From the NCBI GenBank assembly GCA_036985715.1, contig BTQE01000084.1, positions 1 through 15,026 on the forward strand: a stretch of DNA of 15,026 bases, given 5' to 3'. The notes under the pieces were generated by a model. It was not told where the DNA came from. It saw only the letters and a program-made list of their open reading frames with translations, and ran no database searches. The stretch comes from SMXL01 sp036985715 (lineage in GTDB: Bacteria; Bacteroidota; Rhodothermia; Rhodothermales; UBA10348). Position 1 is the first letter of the stretch. The number at the start of each line of letters is the position of its first letter. Position numbers and translations under genes: made by a program. This document shows, piece after piece, positions 1 to 7,253 of this stretch.

Positions 1-2
1 CG

Positions 3-491
3 ATTCGCGGTATATGGCATGACGCCACGACCAGTTACTTCTATCTCGCAATAAATTCGGTTCAACGCCGAGATCGTATTCAATTCAATCCTAAGTGGGC
101 GGAAATCGCAGCGTGCGGTAAAGTCTACACACCAAAAAGGATCATCGCCAAAACAGGTATTGACCCACATCGATTGCTCATACAATCCGCGGGTAGCGCG
201 GGTAGCTACATAGCCGCCCAGGGGATTAAGGGAGATAAGGCTGCAATAGATGAAGTCCTCGACCGGATCTTAGACGAGGGCATCAAGAAGTTTGAAGGGT
301 CGAGAGAGAAAAACTTGGTTGATCTTGTTCTGAAAACGATAGATGAGCGGATGGGCGCCATGAAGCCAAATCGGAAGTATCTGCTCTCGGAACTCAAAGA
401 ACATCTTAGACCGGCCCTCCGGAAGAGACTCGGTGCGTCGAGTTATAAAACATCTTCGAATCGAGCAAAGGATTCGAAATCTCCCAGCTAG
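3..491 (+). CDS. Unrecognised protein, C-terminal part (5' end outside window)
   Basis: The reading frame is open from the left edge (first full codon at base 3) to a TAG at 489-491, so about 162 residues of the C-terminus are visible; the start lies outside. A TTG at 174 is possible, but the frame reads on upstream without a stop (IRGIWHDATTSYFYLAI...), so a truncated gene is more likely than a late start. The visible part is mixed alpha/beta, then a charged helical stretch (DEVLDRILDEGIKKFEG) and a basic, Ser/Lys-rich tail. I see no transmembrane segment or catalytic motif and do not recognise the family. The stop lies 4 nt before the ATG of the next gene, so the two are probably co-transcribed. 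The context (an HTH protein, then a tRNA 3' end) fits a gene carried by an integrated element, which is inference only. Confidence 0.55.
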   Translation: MRGIWHDATTSYFYLAINSVQRRDRIQFNPKWAEIAACGKVYTPKRIIAKTGIDPHRLLIQSAGSAGSYIAAQGIKGDKAAIDEVLDRILDEGIKKFEGSREKNLVDLVLKTIDERMGAMKPNRKYLLSELKEHLRPALRKRLGASSYKTSSNRAKDSKSPS

Positions 492-495
492 GACA

Positions 496-921
496 ATGAA
501 GGAAGCGGTCCTCATACAGGAAATATCGCTGTCCGAACTTCGAGAGCTGCTGCAAGGACTTGTGCAGAGAGAAAACGAAGAGCTTCGAAGAGAAGTTGTT
601 CAGCTTCGACAAGATCTAGCTGGGTCTCGTGGAGTAATCACGTTGAAACAGGCAACAACATATTTTGTCTCCTATGTCAAGCCAGAGACGATTCTGTCAT
701 ACATCCACTACGAGGGCTTACCAGCCGCTAAACGTGGTCGTCTCTGGTTTATATATGTTCAAGATCTCCTCGACTGGCAGATCGGCTTCATCGGACATCT
801 GTCAACCAAAAAGCAGGGAGTTAAGAAAGTCATCGCGCCCAGACATCGTCGCAACAAGATTGTCAAATCGAGCGCGGAAAGGGCTCCCGTCCTACCCAGA
901 GTCGGGGCGAAATCGAATTAA
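496..921 (+). CDS. Small helix-turn-helix DNA-binding protein (excisionase/MerR-like HTH_17 type)
   Basis: This is a 141-residue protein from the ATG at 496, the first start after the upstream gene's stop. An in-frame ATG at 433 would overlap that gene by 59 nt and adds only a basic stretch. Residues about 10-42 are a charged amphipathic helix, likely a dimerising coiled coil (ELRELLQGLVQRENEELRRE). Residues about 48-94 have the winged-helix pattern of excisionase-type proteins: ITLKQATTYF, then PETILSYIHYEGLPAAKRG, then RLWFIYVQDLLDW. The tail is rich in Lys/Arg. Bacteroidota mobile elements often carry this architecture as an excision or regulatory factor, but the same fold occurs in ordinary small regulators. 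The fold call is firm and the role is inferred from its position beside a tRNA. No integrase is visible; it could lie to the left. Confidence 0.7.
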   Translation: MKEAVLIQEISLSELRELLQGLVQRENEELRREVVQLRQDLAGSRGVITLKQATTYFVSYVKPETILSYIHYEGLPAAKRGRLWFIYVQDLLDWQIGFIGHLSTKKQGVKKVIAPRHRRNKIVKSSAERAPVLPRVGAKSN

Positions 922-980
922 CAACAGCTTCAAAAAAGTGTCTGTAAAACCGTCACCTCACCCGTCACCACAGAAAATAG

Positions 981-1018
981 AAACGCCTTAACTCTATGTG
1001 GTTCATAAGTTAAGGCGT
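981..1018 (-). terminator. Rho-independent-like terminator after tRNA-Ala
   Basis: A perfect 11-bp inverted repeat (ACGCCTTAACT at 983-993, AGTTAAGGCGT at 1008-1018) encloses a 14-nt loop. Read on the minus strand it lies 10 nt past the tRNA 3' end and is followed by a T-rich tract (TTTCTATTTTC). That orientation fits termination of the tRNA transcript. The stem could also terminate rightward transcription from the HTH gene, but the plus-strand tail is less T-rich. Confidence 0.65.
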
Positions 1019-1027
1019 ATGTGTTTG

Positions 1028-1100
<73 letters not shown>

Positions 1101-1128
1101 GATGATTTGTCCTGCGATTTTGGGTGTG

Positions 1129-1136
1129 CAAAATTA
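1129..1136 (-). promoter_or_regulatory. Candidate Bacteroidota-type -7 box for tRNA-Ala
   Basis: On the minus strand the octamer TAATTTTG matches the Bacteroidota primary-sigma -7 consensus TAnnTTTG. It lies 28 nt upstream of the mature tRNA 5' end, a sensible distance for a short 5' leader. I see no convincing TTTG box at the usual spacing further upstream, so the call rests on the -7 element and position. Confidence 0.4.
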
Positions 1137-1157
1137 CGGTAGACAAACATGAAAAGG

Positions 1158-1628
1158 TTACTTCGTACCAAAAAATGAAACGAGGGTCGCGACACAGGCA
1201 GTATAAACGGCAGAGCCGAGCCATAGTCCAGTCACCAAGAACGTATTCCGAACTCCGGCCTGGAGCGCCAAAAGCGTGACGAATAGTCCGTTGTGAACCA
1301 GTGCAATTACAAGGCCGCCCAGAAACGCCTGTCGCGGAAGGATGATGAGCGTCTCTCTTTCAGCCGCGGGGAAAAATCCAACAAGAAATCCCACGAGCGT
1401 CTTGACCAGCATATGGAGTCCCCACGTATCGTAGATCGCATCCATCACAAATCCAGCAGCGAATCCGGATATTGCACCCGCTTGACGGCCGTACCGAATG
1501 CCGACAACGGTAACGTACAGGAGAACAGCATCGGGATAGGCTCCCCAAAGGGTTATCCGCCCGAGAACGAGCCACTGAATGGCCATCACCGCTGCGCCCA
1601 GTGCTATGGTCCGAATAACTGCTGACAT
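1158..1628 (-). CDS. mreD: Rod shape-determining protein MreD
   Basis: This is a 156-residue polytopic inner-membrane protein, the usual MreD size. MreD is the membrane component of the elongasome; with MreB, MreC, RodA and PBP2 it guides lateral wall synthesis. The hydrophobic segments are about five, beginning with IRTIALGAAVMAIQWLVLG. The MreD signatures are GAYPDAVLLYVTVVGIRYG after the first segment, then GFAAGFVMDAIYDTWGLHM, where the Asp and the Gly-hydrophobic-His are typical. I chose the ATG at 1628 because AGGAG lies just upstream; a TTG immediately before it is the other option. The gene is not beside mreB or mreC: upstream is a divergent gene and downstream a tRNA. The family call rests on pattern and length, since MreD sequence conservation is low. 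Confidence 0.8.
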   Translation of the reverse strand: MSAVIRTIALGAAVMAIQWLVLGRITLWGAYPDAVLLYVTVVGIRYGRQAGAISGFAAGFVMDAIYDTWGLHMLVKTLVGFLVGFFPAAERETLIILPRQAFLGGLVIALVHNGLFVTLLALQAGVRNTFLVTGLWLGSAVYTACVATLVSFFGTK

Positions 1629-1794
1629 CAACTCCTGGGTAAAAGACGGGGGAATCTACGAACGTCCTTTCTCATAGCGAAAACACAGAACGCTTGCTGT
1701 ATATGTGAAGGCCAGTCTGGAACCTGATCTCTCACCGCTGGTTGGCGGATACCTGACGAACCGGCAGGAAAAGGCGTCATCTACGTACTCTCAC

Positions 1795-2076
1795 ATGGCT
1801 GCGAATAGACCACGAAAACGAAAAGGCCAAGCATCCCAACGAGGAAAGCGAGGCAGGCGATCCACCGCAATGGTGTTCTCTCGCGCCAACTATCTGCTGT
1901 TTTTTCTAGGTTTGGCGGTCATCGTTATCGGATACGTCATCATGAGAATCGAAAATGAGGTCGACGGCTTCGTTTCCCTCTACATTGCACCAATTCTCAT
2001 TTTGGGTGGATACCTGGAGATTATGTACGCCATCGTCTACCAACCGAAAGACCCATCCGAGTCAGACGCCCGTTAG
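1795..2076 (+). CDS. DUF3098-like small membrane protein with basic N-terminus
   Basis: From the ATG at 1795 this is a 93-residue protein with a strongly basic N-terminal tail (about residues 4-22, rich in Lys/Arg/Gln). Two transmembrane helices follow: YLLFFLGLAVIVIGYVIM and YIAPILILGGYLEIMYAIVY. The pattern FSRxNYLLFFLGLxVIxIGYxxM, then a short loop, then APILILxGYxxEIxAI, matches the small Bacteroidota family DUF3098, whose function is unknown. The frame also opens at a GTG at 1705, which adds 30 poorly structured residues; I prefer the later ATG because the family starts close to the first helix. It is divergent from mreD. Its TAG stop overlaps the stop of the convergent NamZ-type gene by 4 nt, leaving no room for a terminator between them. 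Confidence 0.65.
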   Translation: MAANRPRKRKGQASQRGKRGRRSTAMVFSRANYLLFFLGLAVIVIGYVIMRIENEVDGFVSLYIAPILILGGYLEIMYAIVYQPKDPSESDAR

Positions 2077-3407
2077 TCGTAGAGCAGATATTTTTTACGA
2101 CGAGTAGTAAAGACCTCGACTTCACGCTGCCATGCCGAAGTCACGAGATCCAGCGCCTTTCCCTCTCCAATCGATTTCTGGAGTCGATCTGTACCCGCCA
2201 GGAGCCCGAGCCATTTTTCGTTGAAAAAGTCCTTTCTCCGTTTCTCCGGCGTGAACTGAAAAACTGTACCCAGCAGTGCCACGCCCGTCTGCACGGGTAC
2301 GTAGGCCCGGTAATCCGTCACCTGAATGACGATCGCCTGAATGGTTTCGCCGTCAAACTTGGGCCCTTCCGCTACTCCCGGAATAGACTGAGGTCTCGCT
2401 TCTTCTTTGTGAAAAAGAACACCCGGCAATTCGATCGCATTCATTTGCTCGACCACGGCCTCGGCGTCAATCCAGGGAGCCCCGATCGTTAGGAACGGGT
2501 GGTCTGTGCCGCGACCCTCGCTCGCCGATGTGCCTTCGAAAAAGCCGGTTCCGGGATAAACCAAAGCGGTCTCGAATGTCGGAATATTTGGACTTGTAGG
2601 AATCCAGGCCAATCCGGTATCCGGCCAGAGCATCTCCCGGTTCCATCCTATCATGGGGACTACCAGGAGTTCGAGGCTCTCAAGGCCGGCAAGAAAAGCT
2701 TCGCCTTTGATCATTCCTGCAAGCTCTCCGACGGTCATGCCGTGTTGAACAGGGATCGGATACAGACCCACGCCGGAGACGTGGAGCGAATCGCGCACGT
2801 AGCCGTCGATGCGGACACCACCGAGTGGATTGGGCCGATCGAGAACCACGAACGGAATATCGACTTCTGCGGCCGACTGCATGGCCCTACCCATGGTAGA
2901 GATATACGTGTAGAAACGAACGCCCACATCCTGGATGTCGAAAACCAGCATGTCGAGTCCGGCCAACATTTCAGCACTCGGACGGTTATTAATACCGTAC
3001 AAGCTGTAAACGGGGACACCCGTCCGATCGTCGATCGCGTCGGGTACGGCGCGGCCGTCTTCAGTATCTCCTCGAAGTCCGTGTTCCGGCCCGAACAGAG
3101 CTTTCAGATCCACTTCCGGGGCGTTGTGGAGCAGATCGATGAGGTGTACCGAATCGACTCGAGCTGAGTGATTGGTGATGAGACCGATCCGTTTTCCCTG
3201 GAGAACCTCAAAATCACTGTCCACCAGATTCTGAGCACCCGTCTGAATCGAAGGCAACCTGTTATTAACAGACGACCGACATCCAGTTCCTACCACCAAG
3301 ATCAGTGCGGTGGCAATTACAACTCGACTAACTGTTGTTGACGAGTTCTTGCTCAGCGAAGAAATAATTTGATTCAATTTTTCCGTTCTCTGCCGAATCG
3401 GATCCAT
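2073..3407 (-). CDS. namZ: Exo-beta-N-acetylmuramidase NamZ-type lipoprotein (GH171 / DUF1343)
   Basis: This is a protein of about 444 residues of the DUF1343 family. Its characterised members (Bacillus NamZ/YbbC) remove MurNAc from the non-reducing end of peptidoglycan fragments, so a role in wall recycling or scavenging is likely. Family marks are GKRIGLITNHSA, LFGPEHGLRGD with the conserved Glu-His, then VFDIQDVGVRFYTYISTM, DRPNPLGG, HGMTVGELA, and WIPTSPNIPT followed by PGTGFFEGT. A hydrophobic stretch (VVIATALILVVGTGC) ends in a lipobox-like Gly-Thr-Gly-Cys, so it is probably a lipoprotein at Cys43. All plausible starts (GTG 3422, ATG 3407, TTG 3377) lie inside the 3' end of ndk, so the genes overlap by 50-95 nt. 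The family call is strong and the start is uncertain. Confidence 0.88.
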   Translation of the reverse strand: MDPIRQRTEKLNQIISSLSKNSSTTVSRVVIATALILVVGTGCRSSVNNRLPSIQTGAQNLVDSDFEVLQGKRIGLITNHSARVDSVHLIDLLHNAPEVDLKALFGPEHGLRGDTEDGRAVPDAIDDRTGVPVYSLYGINNRPSAEMLAGLDMLVFDIQDVGVRFYTYISTMGRAMQSAAEVDIPFVVLDRPNPLGGVRIDGYVRDSLHVSGVGLYPIPVQHGMTVGELAGMIKGEAFLAGLESLELLVVPMIGWNREMLWPDTGLAWIPTSPNIPTFETALVYPGTGFFEGTSASEGRGTDHPFLTIGAPWIDAEAVVEQMNAIELPGVLFHKEEARPQSIPGVAEGPKFDGETIQAIVIQVTDYRAYVPVQTGVALLGTVFQFTPEKRRKDFFNEKWLGLLAGTDRLQKSIGEGKALDLVTSAWQREVEVFTTRRKKYLLYD

Positions 3408-3750
3408 GAACGATATTCTCACTCATAGAATCAGCAAAATCATGGCGAATCGTTCCGGCGTCTGCGTCCGCCGGATTCGTCGCCCCGATGAGAAGTCGAA
3501 AATCGGAGACGGCATTTTCCTTTTCCAAGACGACCGGAACACATGGACCGCTGGACATGAAATTCGTTAGCTCGCCGAAAAAAGGTCGTTCACGATGTAC
3601 TTCGTAAAACTCTTCTGCCTCCGGCTTGCTCATCCGGATCATCTTTATTCCGAGGACTATAAAACCTGCATCTTGAATTCTTCGAAGGACTTCGCCCGTC
3701 AGATGCTTTCGTACACAATCCGGCTTCATGATCGCCAGTGTTCGTTCCAT
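3328..3750 (-). CDS. ndk: Nucleoside diphosphate kinase
   Basis: This 140-residue cytoplasmic enzyme transfers the gamma-phosphate of ATP to nucleoside diphosphates through a phospho-histidine, balancing NTP and dNTP pools. It begins ERTLAIMKPDCVRK, the canonical start with the active-site Lys, and has HRERPFFGELTNFMSSGP, LIGATNPADADAGTIRHDF and the catalytic His in NIVHGSDS. The length and the C-terminal FF-x-x-x-ELV match the family, so the ATG at 3750 is the right start even though the frame is open for another 69 codons upstream. It lies upstream of the NamZ-type gene, whose 5' end it overlaps. The upstream 154 bp to the next gene hold no other ORF I would accept and presumably contain the promoter. 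Confidence 0.96.
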   Translation of the reverse strand: MERTLAIMKPDCVRKHLTGEVLRRIQDAGFIVLGIKMIRMSKPEAEEFYEVHRERPFFGELTNFMSSGPCVPVVLEKENAVSDFRLLIGATNPADADAGTIRHDFADSMSENIVHGSDSAENGKIESNYFFAEQELVNNS

Positions 3751-3904
3751 AGCTATATCAATCAATTTCGGACTAATCCATTTTTCAGATTCGACCGGAC
3801 GCCGGACGCCTGTCTGTACTTTGCGTCTTGCGTTACCGTATCCGCTGAAAGATAATAGCTGAGGCAGGGAATCCGTGGACTTCAGGACAGGAAGAACCTG
3901 TGAA

Positions 3905-4372
3905 TCAGGATCTGACGACAAGAAGAGCCCGGTACTCACGTGGGGAGCGAGTGACACCCGATTCAGGATAGGGATCCAGGCGAAGTAATACGATTGAGTT
4001 TCCGTTATGACGCAAAATGTCGTTGTCCAGGTACGGTGTCGGAACCAAGCCTGGAATCGTTGCCCTAATTTGCCTGCCGGTACTGAACGGATCGCTATAC
4101 GATAGCAAAATAACGCCCTCGCCGGCAGTGATGCAGACTACGTCCGAAGGACAGCGGTGGTCTGAGGAAACGAAAGAAAAGGTTATTTCGATTTTCGTGA
4201 CTTCAATTAGCGCCGTATCTCCCAGACCGAGCTCGAATTCTTCTTCCATACCCACGGAGATACGCTTCGTCAGGATTTCGCCTGAATCATCAGACTCAAT
4301 GAAGGCCTCGCGAACGCACCCCGAGAAGAGAATTAATGAGATACCGATGATATAGGGCAGAAGGCGATTCAC
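3905..4372 (-). CDS. Unrecognised small lipoprotein with Cys-Pro...Cys motif
   Basis: This is a 155-residue protein starting at a GTG (4372) that directly follows an in-frame TAA, so the start is well constrained. A type II signal peptide (LLPYIIGISLILFSGC) puts the lipidated Cys at residue 19. The mature domain looks all-beta and contains SSDHRCPSDVVCITAGEG (Cys74 and Cys80), a Cys-Pro-x-x-Val-x-Cys-x-x-Ala-Gly pattern I have seen in many small secreted or lipid-anchored proteins of unknown role; the pair could form a disulfide. No enzyme motif is visible. It precedes ndk on the same strand with a 154-bp gap, so co-transcription is possible but not obvious. It is divergent from the aminotransferase gene. 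Confidence 0.75.
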   Translation of the reverse strand: MNRLLPYIIGISLILFSGCVREAFIESDDSGEILTKRISVGMEEEFELGLGDTALIEVTKIEITFSFVSSDHRCPSDVVCITAGEGVILLSYSDPFSTGRQIRATIPGLVPTPYLDNDILRHNGNSIVLLRLDPYPESGVTRSPREYRALLVVRS

Positions 4373-4483
4373 TTACGCATAAGATGAAGTAAGATGTACG
4401 CCGCGTCAAGGGCTTTCGCTGTGGCTGCGTGTATTGAGTCATATTCGTACGTTTCAGACAATCAATTGTTGGTATTTAGCCGC

Positions 4484-5620
4484 ATGGACTGGGAAACATT
4501 CAGGTCAAAATTTCCGGCTCTTAAAAAGTACACCTATCTCAACACCGCAGGAGGCGGGCCCATTTCCGATCGGGCTGCGAACGCAGGAAGGGCCTACTAC
4601 GACGAAGCCGAGGCACGCGCGGATACAGCCTGGGATGACTGGCTCTACCGGACGGAAGAAACGCGCAAACAGGCAGCGACGCTTGTGGGTGGAGAAGCCT
4701 CTCAAGTTTCTTTTCTCCAGAATACTTCTTTGGGCCTGAATATTATCGCCCGAAGTTTTGAGCAGTCGACGAGCGTGCTTGCTTTAGATAATGAATTTCC
4801 GTCCTGTACGACGCCATGGATTCGGGCGGGGCATAACGTCCGATTTGTGAAAACCCCGGTCGACGGATCGATCTATCCCGACGACCTCATGCGGGTCCTC
4901 CGCGATTCAGATCAGGTATTCGTTCTCAGTTCTGTTCAATTCGCCAATGGATTCAGGGCAAATCTGGAAGAGATCGGGCGAATATGTAACGAGCGGGGTG
5001 TCGTTTTTGTCGTCGATGCTACTCAGTCGATCTGCGCGTATGAGCTGGACATCGAGCGTGATCATATAGATGCACTCGTTTTTAGCGGATACAAATGGGC
5101 AACGGCCGGATATGGGATCGCCGCAATGTGTCTTCGAGGTGAACTTGCCGAGCGGCAACCGCCTCTTGTCGGTTGGCGAAGTGCTGAAACGCCGTATCTC
5201 CTGGAAAATGACCGTCTAAATCTATCGTCTTCTGGAATCGGTCATGAGATGGGCCATCCTACGTTTCCCGGAATCTTTACGCTCGGCGGGGCGCTTTCTC
5301 TCTTCGCCGACGTGGGTATTCAGAATGTCAGCACCCGTATCGAGTCTCTCGGGCAACGCCTTCGAGAGCAACTTCTTGCTGCAGGATTTGAGATGATTTC
5401 CAGCTCAGAATCAGGGACGACGTCGGGAATCATCCTACTTGCCGTTAAGAATTCAGACGAATGGGCAGAAGCCCTGCAAAAGCGGAATGTATGGGTCTCG
5501 TCGAGACAAGAAAGCCTGAGAATATCAGTGCACGCCTACAACGACGAGAACGACCTCGAAAGGCTCATGGAGGCCCTGCAGGAGATTAGAACTGAAGAAT
5601 CGGCGCTTCGCGGCGCTTAG
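4484..5620 (+). CDS. Class V PLP-dependent aminotransferase (fold type I)
   Basis: This is a 378-residue enzyme of the aminotransferase class V superfamily. Marks are the N-terminal YLNTAGGGPIS, the phosphate-binding NTSLGLN region, VFVVDATQS with the cofactor-binding Asp178 and Gln181, and FSGYKWATAGYG with the Schiff-base Lys204. There is no cysteine at the loop position used by SufS/IscS, so cysteine desulfurase is unlikely. The closest groups are the isopenicillin-N-epimerase-like and kynureninase-like aminotransferases; the substrate cannot be told. I chose the ATG at 4484 (MDWETFRSKFPAL) because it begins the conserved region. An ATG at 4394 adds 30 atypical residues and would leave only 21 bp to the divergent lipoprotein gene. 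Its stop overlaps that of the convergent regulator gene by 4 nt. Confidence 0.87.
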   Translation: MDWETFRSKFPALKKYTYLNTAGGGPISDRAANAGRAYYDEAEARADTAWDDWLYRTEETRKQAATLVGGEASQVSFLQNTSLGLNIIARSFEQSTSVLALDNEFPSCTTPWIRAGHNVRFVKTPVDGSIYPDDLMRVLRDSDQVFVLSSVQFANGFRANLEEIGRICNERGVVFVVDATQSICAYELDIERDHIDALVFSGYKWATAGYGIAAMCLRGELAERQPPLVGWRSAETPYLLENDRLNLSSSGIGHEMGHPTFPGIFTLGGALSLFADVGIQNVSTRIESLGQRLREQLLAAGFEMISSSESGTTSGIILLAVKNSDEWAEALQKRNVWVSSRQESLRISVHAYNDENDLERLMEALQEIRTEESALRGA

Positions 5621-6789
5621 TTGCCTTCAGCCACGTCCCGGAACGGGGAGAACCACCGGGGAGTTTGGCGATCCATCGATGCCAGCCTCTCCAGCCAGAA
5701 AATGAGCACATCGTCGCCGAACTCCGGCTGCTTCGATACGTCGAGAATTCCCTGCACCATGGCGTCGACAGGCTCCGCGTGACCGTAGGCTTTCTGGATC
5801 ACATCGATGACCCCTTCTTCGCCAAGCAACTGGTCTGACTCCGTCACCTGTTCTGATACACCATCCGTATACGCGACGAGCGCCGAGCCAGGCTTCATCA
5901 CGATGGTTGTGTCCTTGAACTCTGAATCAGGTGTTAGACCGAGTACGATGTCCGAGTACGTGATAACCTCTGCACCGCGCTCATTGACCAATATCGGTCG
6001 GCAGTGACCGGCGTTGGCATACGTTATCGTATTGCGTTCGGGCTCCCATCGAATGAGGAGGAGAGAAGCAAACGTTTCTTCCATCGTTGGGTCGTTGACC
6101 AGAGCCTGGTTGACTCCGGCAACGAGCTCTGCGGGCGAATCCGTCGCCCCAAGCATCGTATGTATCGTACTTCGGATATACCCGTAAAAACTGAACGCGT
6201 AAAACTTAGCCTGAAGACCCTTGCCCATCACATCACCTATCGTGATGAAATAGGTACCCGGTCGTGTCTCAGTCCAATCAAAGATGTCACCGCCACCATG
6301 TCCTTTCGGGACGTTGTGGCAGTGCGTCGTGTATCCGGAAACGTTTGGCATCGTCTTCGGCGTCAACTTCTGCGAGAAATCCTGGCCGATTTTTTCGTCC
6401 AACTGAGTCTGGAACATCTTTGTGCGTTCCACAAGGCGGTTTACGCGGGAAATCAGCTGGTCAATATCAAAGGGCTTCGTGATATAGTCGTCAACCCCGG
6501 TCATTTGACCTTTCTTTCGACTCTCCTCGTCTGCTTTCGCCGTCAGGAAGATGAAGGGAATAGCCTTGGTATCCTTCCTTTCCTGAACGGCGGCCTGCAA
6601 CGCAAACCCATCCATCTTGGGCATCATTACGTCAGAGATGATGAGATCGGGCACTTCGTCCGTAAGGAGTTCCAGGGCCTCAATGCCATTCTCGGCAGTA
6701 CGAATGTTGTACTCCTTCCCGAGTCGGTACTCGAGAAGACGTCTCAATGTCATTTCATCTTCTACTATTAAAATGGAATATTCAGCCAT
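5617..6789 (-). CDS. Response regulator with SpoIIE/RsbU-type PP2C serine phosphatase output
   Basis: This is a 390-residue two-domain protein. Residues 1-120 are a receiver: acidic pair Glu10/Asp11, phospho-acceptor Asp53 (IISDVMMPKMDG), Thr83 and Lys105 (ITKPF). A short linker leads to a PP2C-type phosphatase from about 150 to 370 with metal-binding GGGDIFDW (Asp168), IGDVMGKG (Asp186), YTDGVSEQ and GDDVLIFW. In this family the phosphorylated receiver controls a phosphatase that dephosphorylates a STAS anti-sigma-factor antagonist. That partner is encoded two genes upstream in the same operon. The start overlaps the end of the HATPase gene by 22 nt, implying translational coupling. No histidine kinase is present in the window, so the input is unknown. 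The protein is soluble and cytoplasmic. Confidence 0.95.
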   Translation of the reverse strand: MAEYSILIVEDEMTLRRLLEYRLGKEYNIRTAENGIEALELLTDEVPDLIISDVMMPKMDGFALQAAVQERKDTKAIPFIFLTAKADEESRKKGQMTGVDDYITKPFDIDQLISRVNRLVERTKMFQTQLDEKIGQDFSQKLTPKTMPNVSGYTTHCHNVPKGHGGGDIFDWTETRPGTYFITIGDVMGKGLQAKFYAFSFYGYIRSTIHTMLGATDSPAELVAGVNQALVNDPTMEETFASLLLIRWEPERNTITYANAGHCRPILVNERGAEVITYSDIVLGLTPDSEFKDTTIVMKPGSALVAYTDGVSEQVTESDQLLGEEGVIDVIQKAYGHAEPVDAMVQGILDVSKQPEFGDDVLIFWLERLASMDRQTPRWFSPFRDVAEGN

Positions 6790-7220
6790 GGGTCCATATC
6801 TGATGAAACGGAGAACTCCAGCCGATGAAGTCCATTCTCGGATCGGAGGTACTCGAAATAATCTGTGGCAGCGTCCAGCATCAAAAGTCCCATCCCGCGT
6901 TCGGGTAAGGGCTCGAGGTTTTCCATCCGAATTCTGAGGTGCTTTGCAGCATCAAAACCCTGGGAGTTATCCTGTATTACGCAGCGGATACTCTGACCAT
7001 TTGGATAAATATCCAGAATAATCTCAGGGCGGACGTCTCCGAAGTCGGCATGCTGAACCAGGTTAGCCACCCACTCATGGATGGCCAGCTTTACGAGCTG
7101 TACCGTATCCGGCTCTAACTCGGAAGTAAAAGCGCCATTCGATTCCCAACGATCTAGGGTCTTATGGAGATCGTCAATGACGCCGTCAAGTTCCTGGAAG
7201 GATTGACGGGTGATTTCCAT
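6768..7220 (-). CDS. Anti-sigma factor / serine kinase, RsbW-like HATPase
   Basis: This is a 150-residue GHKL ATPase of the RsbW/SpoIIAB group. It has an N-box (LAIHEWVANLVQHAD), a G1 box (IQDNSQGFD) and a G2 box (PERGMGLLMLDAATD). Such proteins bind and inhibit a partner (often a sigma factor) and phosphorylate the STAS antagonist on serine, which releases the antagonist. I chose the ATG at 7220; a TTG at 7238 would add six residues. It lies 33 nt after the STAS gene and overlaps the response-regulator phosphatase by 22 nt, giving the order antagonist, kinase, phosphatase. No sigma factor is encoded nearby, so the controlled target may be elsewhere or may not be a sigma factor. Confidence 0.9.
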   Translation of the reverse strand: MEITRQSFQELDGVIDDLHKTLDRWESNGAFTSELEPDTVQLVKLAIHEWVANLVQHADFGDVRPEIILDIYPNGQSIRCVIQDNSQGFDAAKHLRIRMENLEPLPERGMGLLMLDAATDYFEYLRSENGLHRLEFSVSSDMDPWLNIPF

Positions 7221-7253
7221 AACAGAATCGGATTTCAAGAAGGCGTTGTTTCT

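Larger units (their letters stand above)
1..1027. mobile_element. Possible end of an integrated element next to tRNA-Ala
   Basis: An unrecognised gene and an excisionase-like HTH gene lie directly at the 3' side of a tRNA-Ala gene, the classic target position of tyrosine-recombinase elements. The next genes beyond the tRNA are housekeeping. No integrase, second att copy or clear composition break can be shown inside the window, so this is only a candidate boundary. Confidence 0.25.

Noticed and set aside
2499..3167. A 222-codon plus-strand frame inside the NamZ-type gene
   Set aside because: It is antisense to a strongly conserved family across its full length and its translation shows no domain pattern.
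3751..3957. A 69-codon N-terminal extension of ndk
   Set aside because: Nucleoside diphosphate kinases start at MERTLAIMKPD-like sequence; the extension overlaps the upstream lipoprotein gene and has no conserved pattern.
4484..5620. Cysteine desulfurase (SufS/IscS) identity for the class V enzyme
   Set aside because: No cysteine is present in the C-terminal catalytic loop region, so a general aminotransferase/epimerase-like call is safer.
6004..6771. A 255-codon plus-strand frame opposite the response regulator-phosphatase
   Set aside because: The minus strand encodes every receiver and PP2C motif here; the plus-strand product has no recognisable features.
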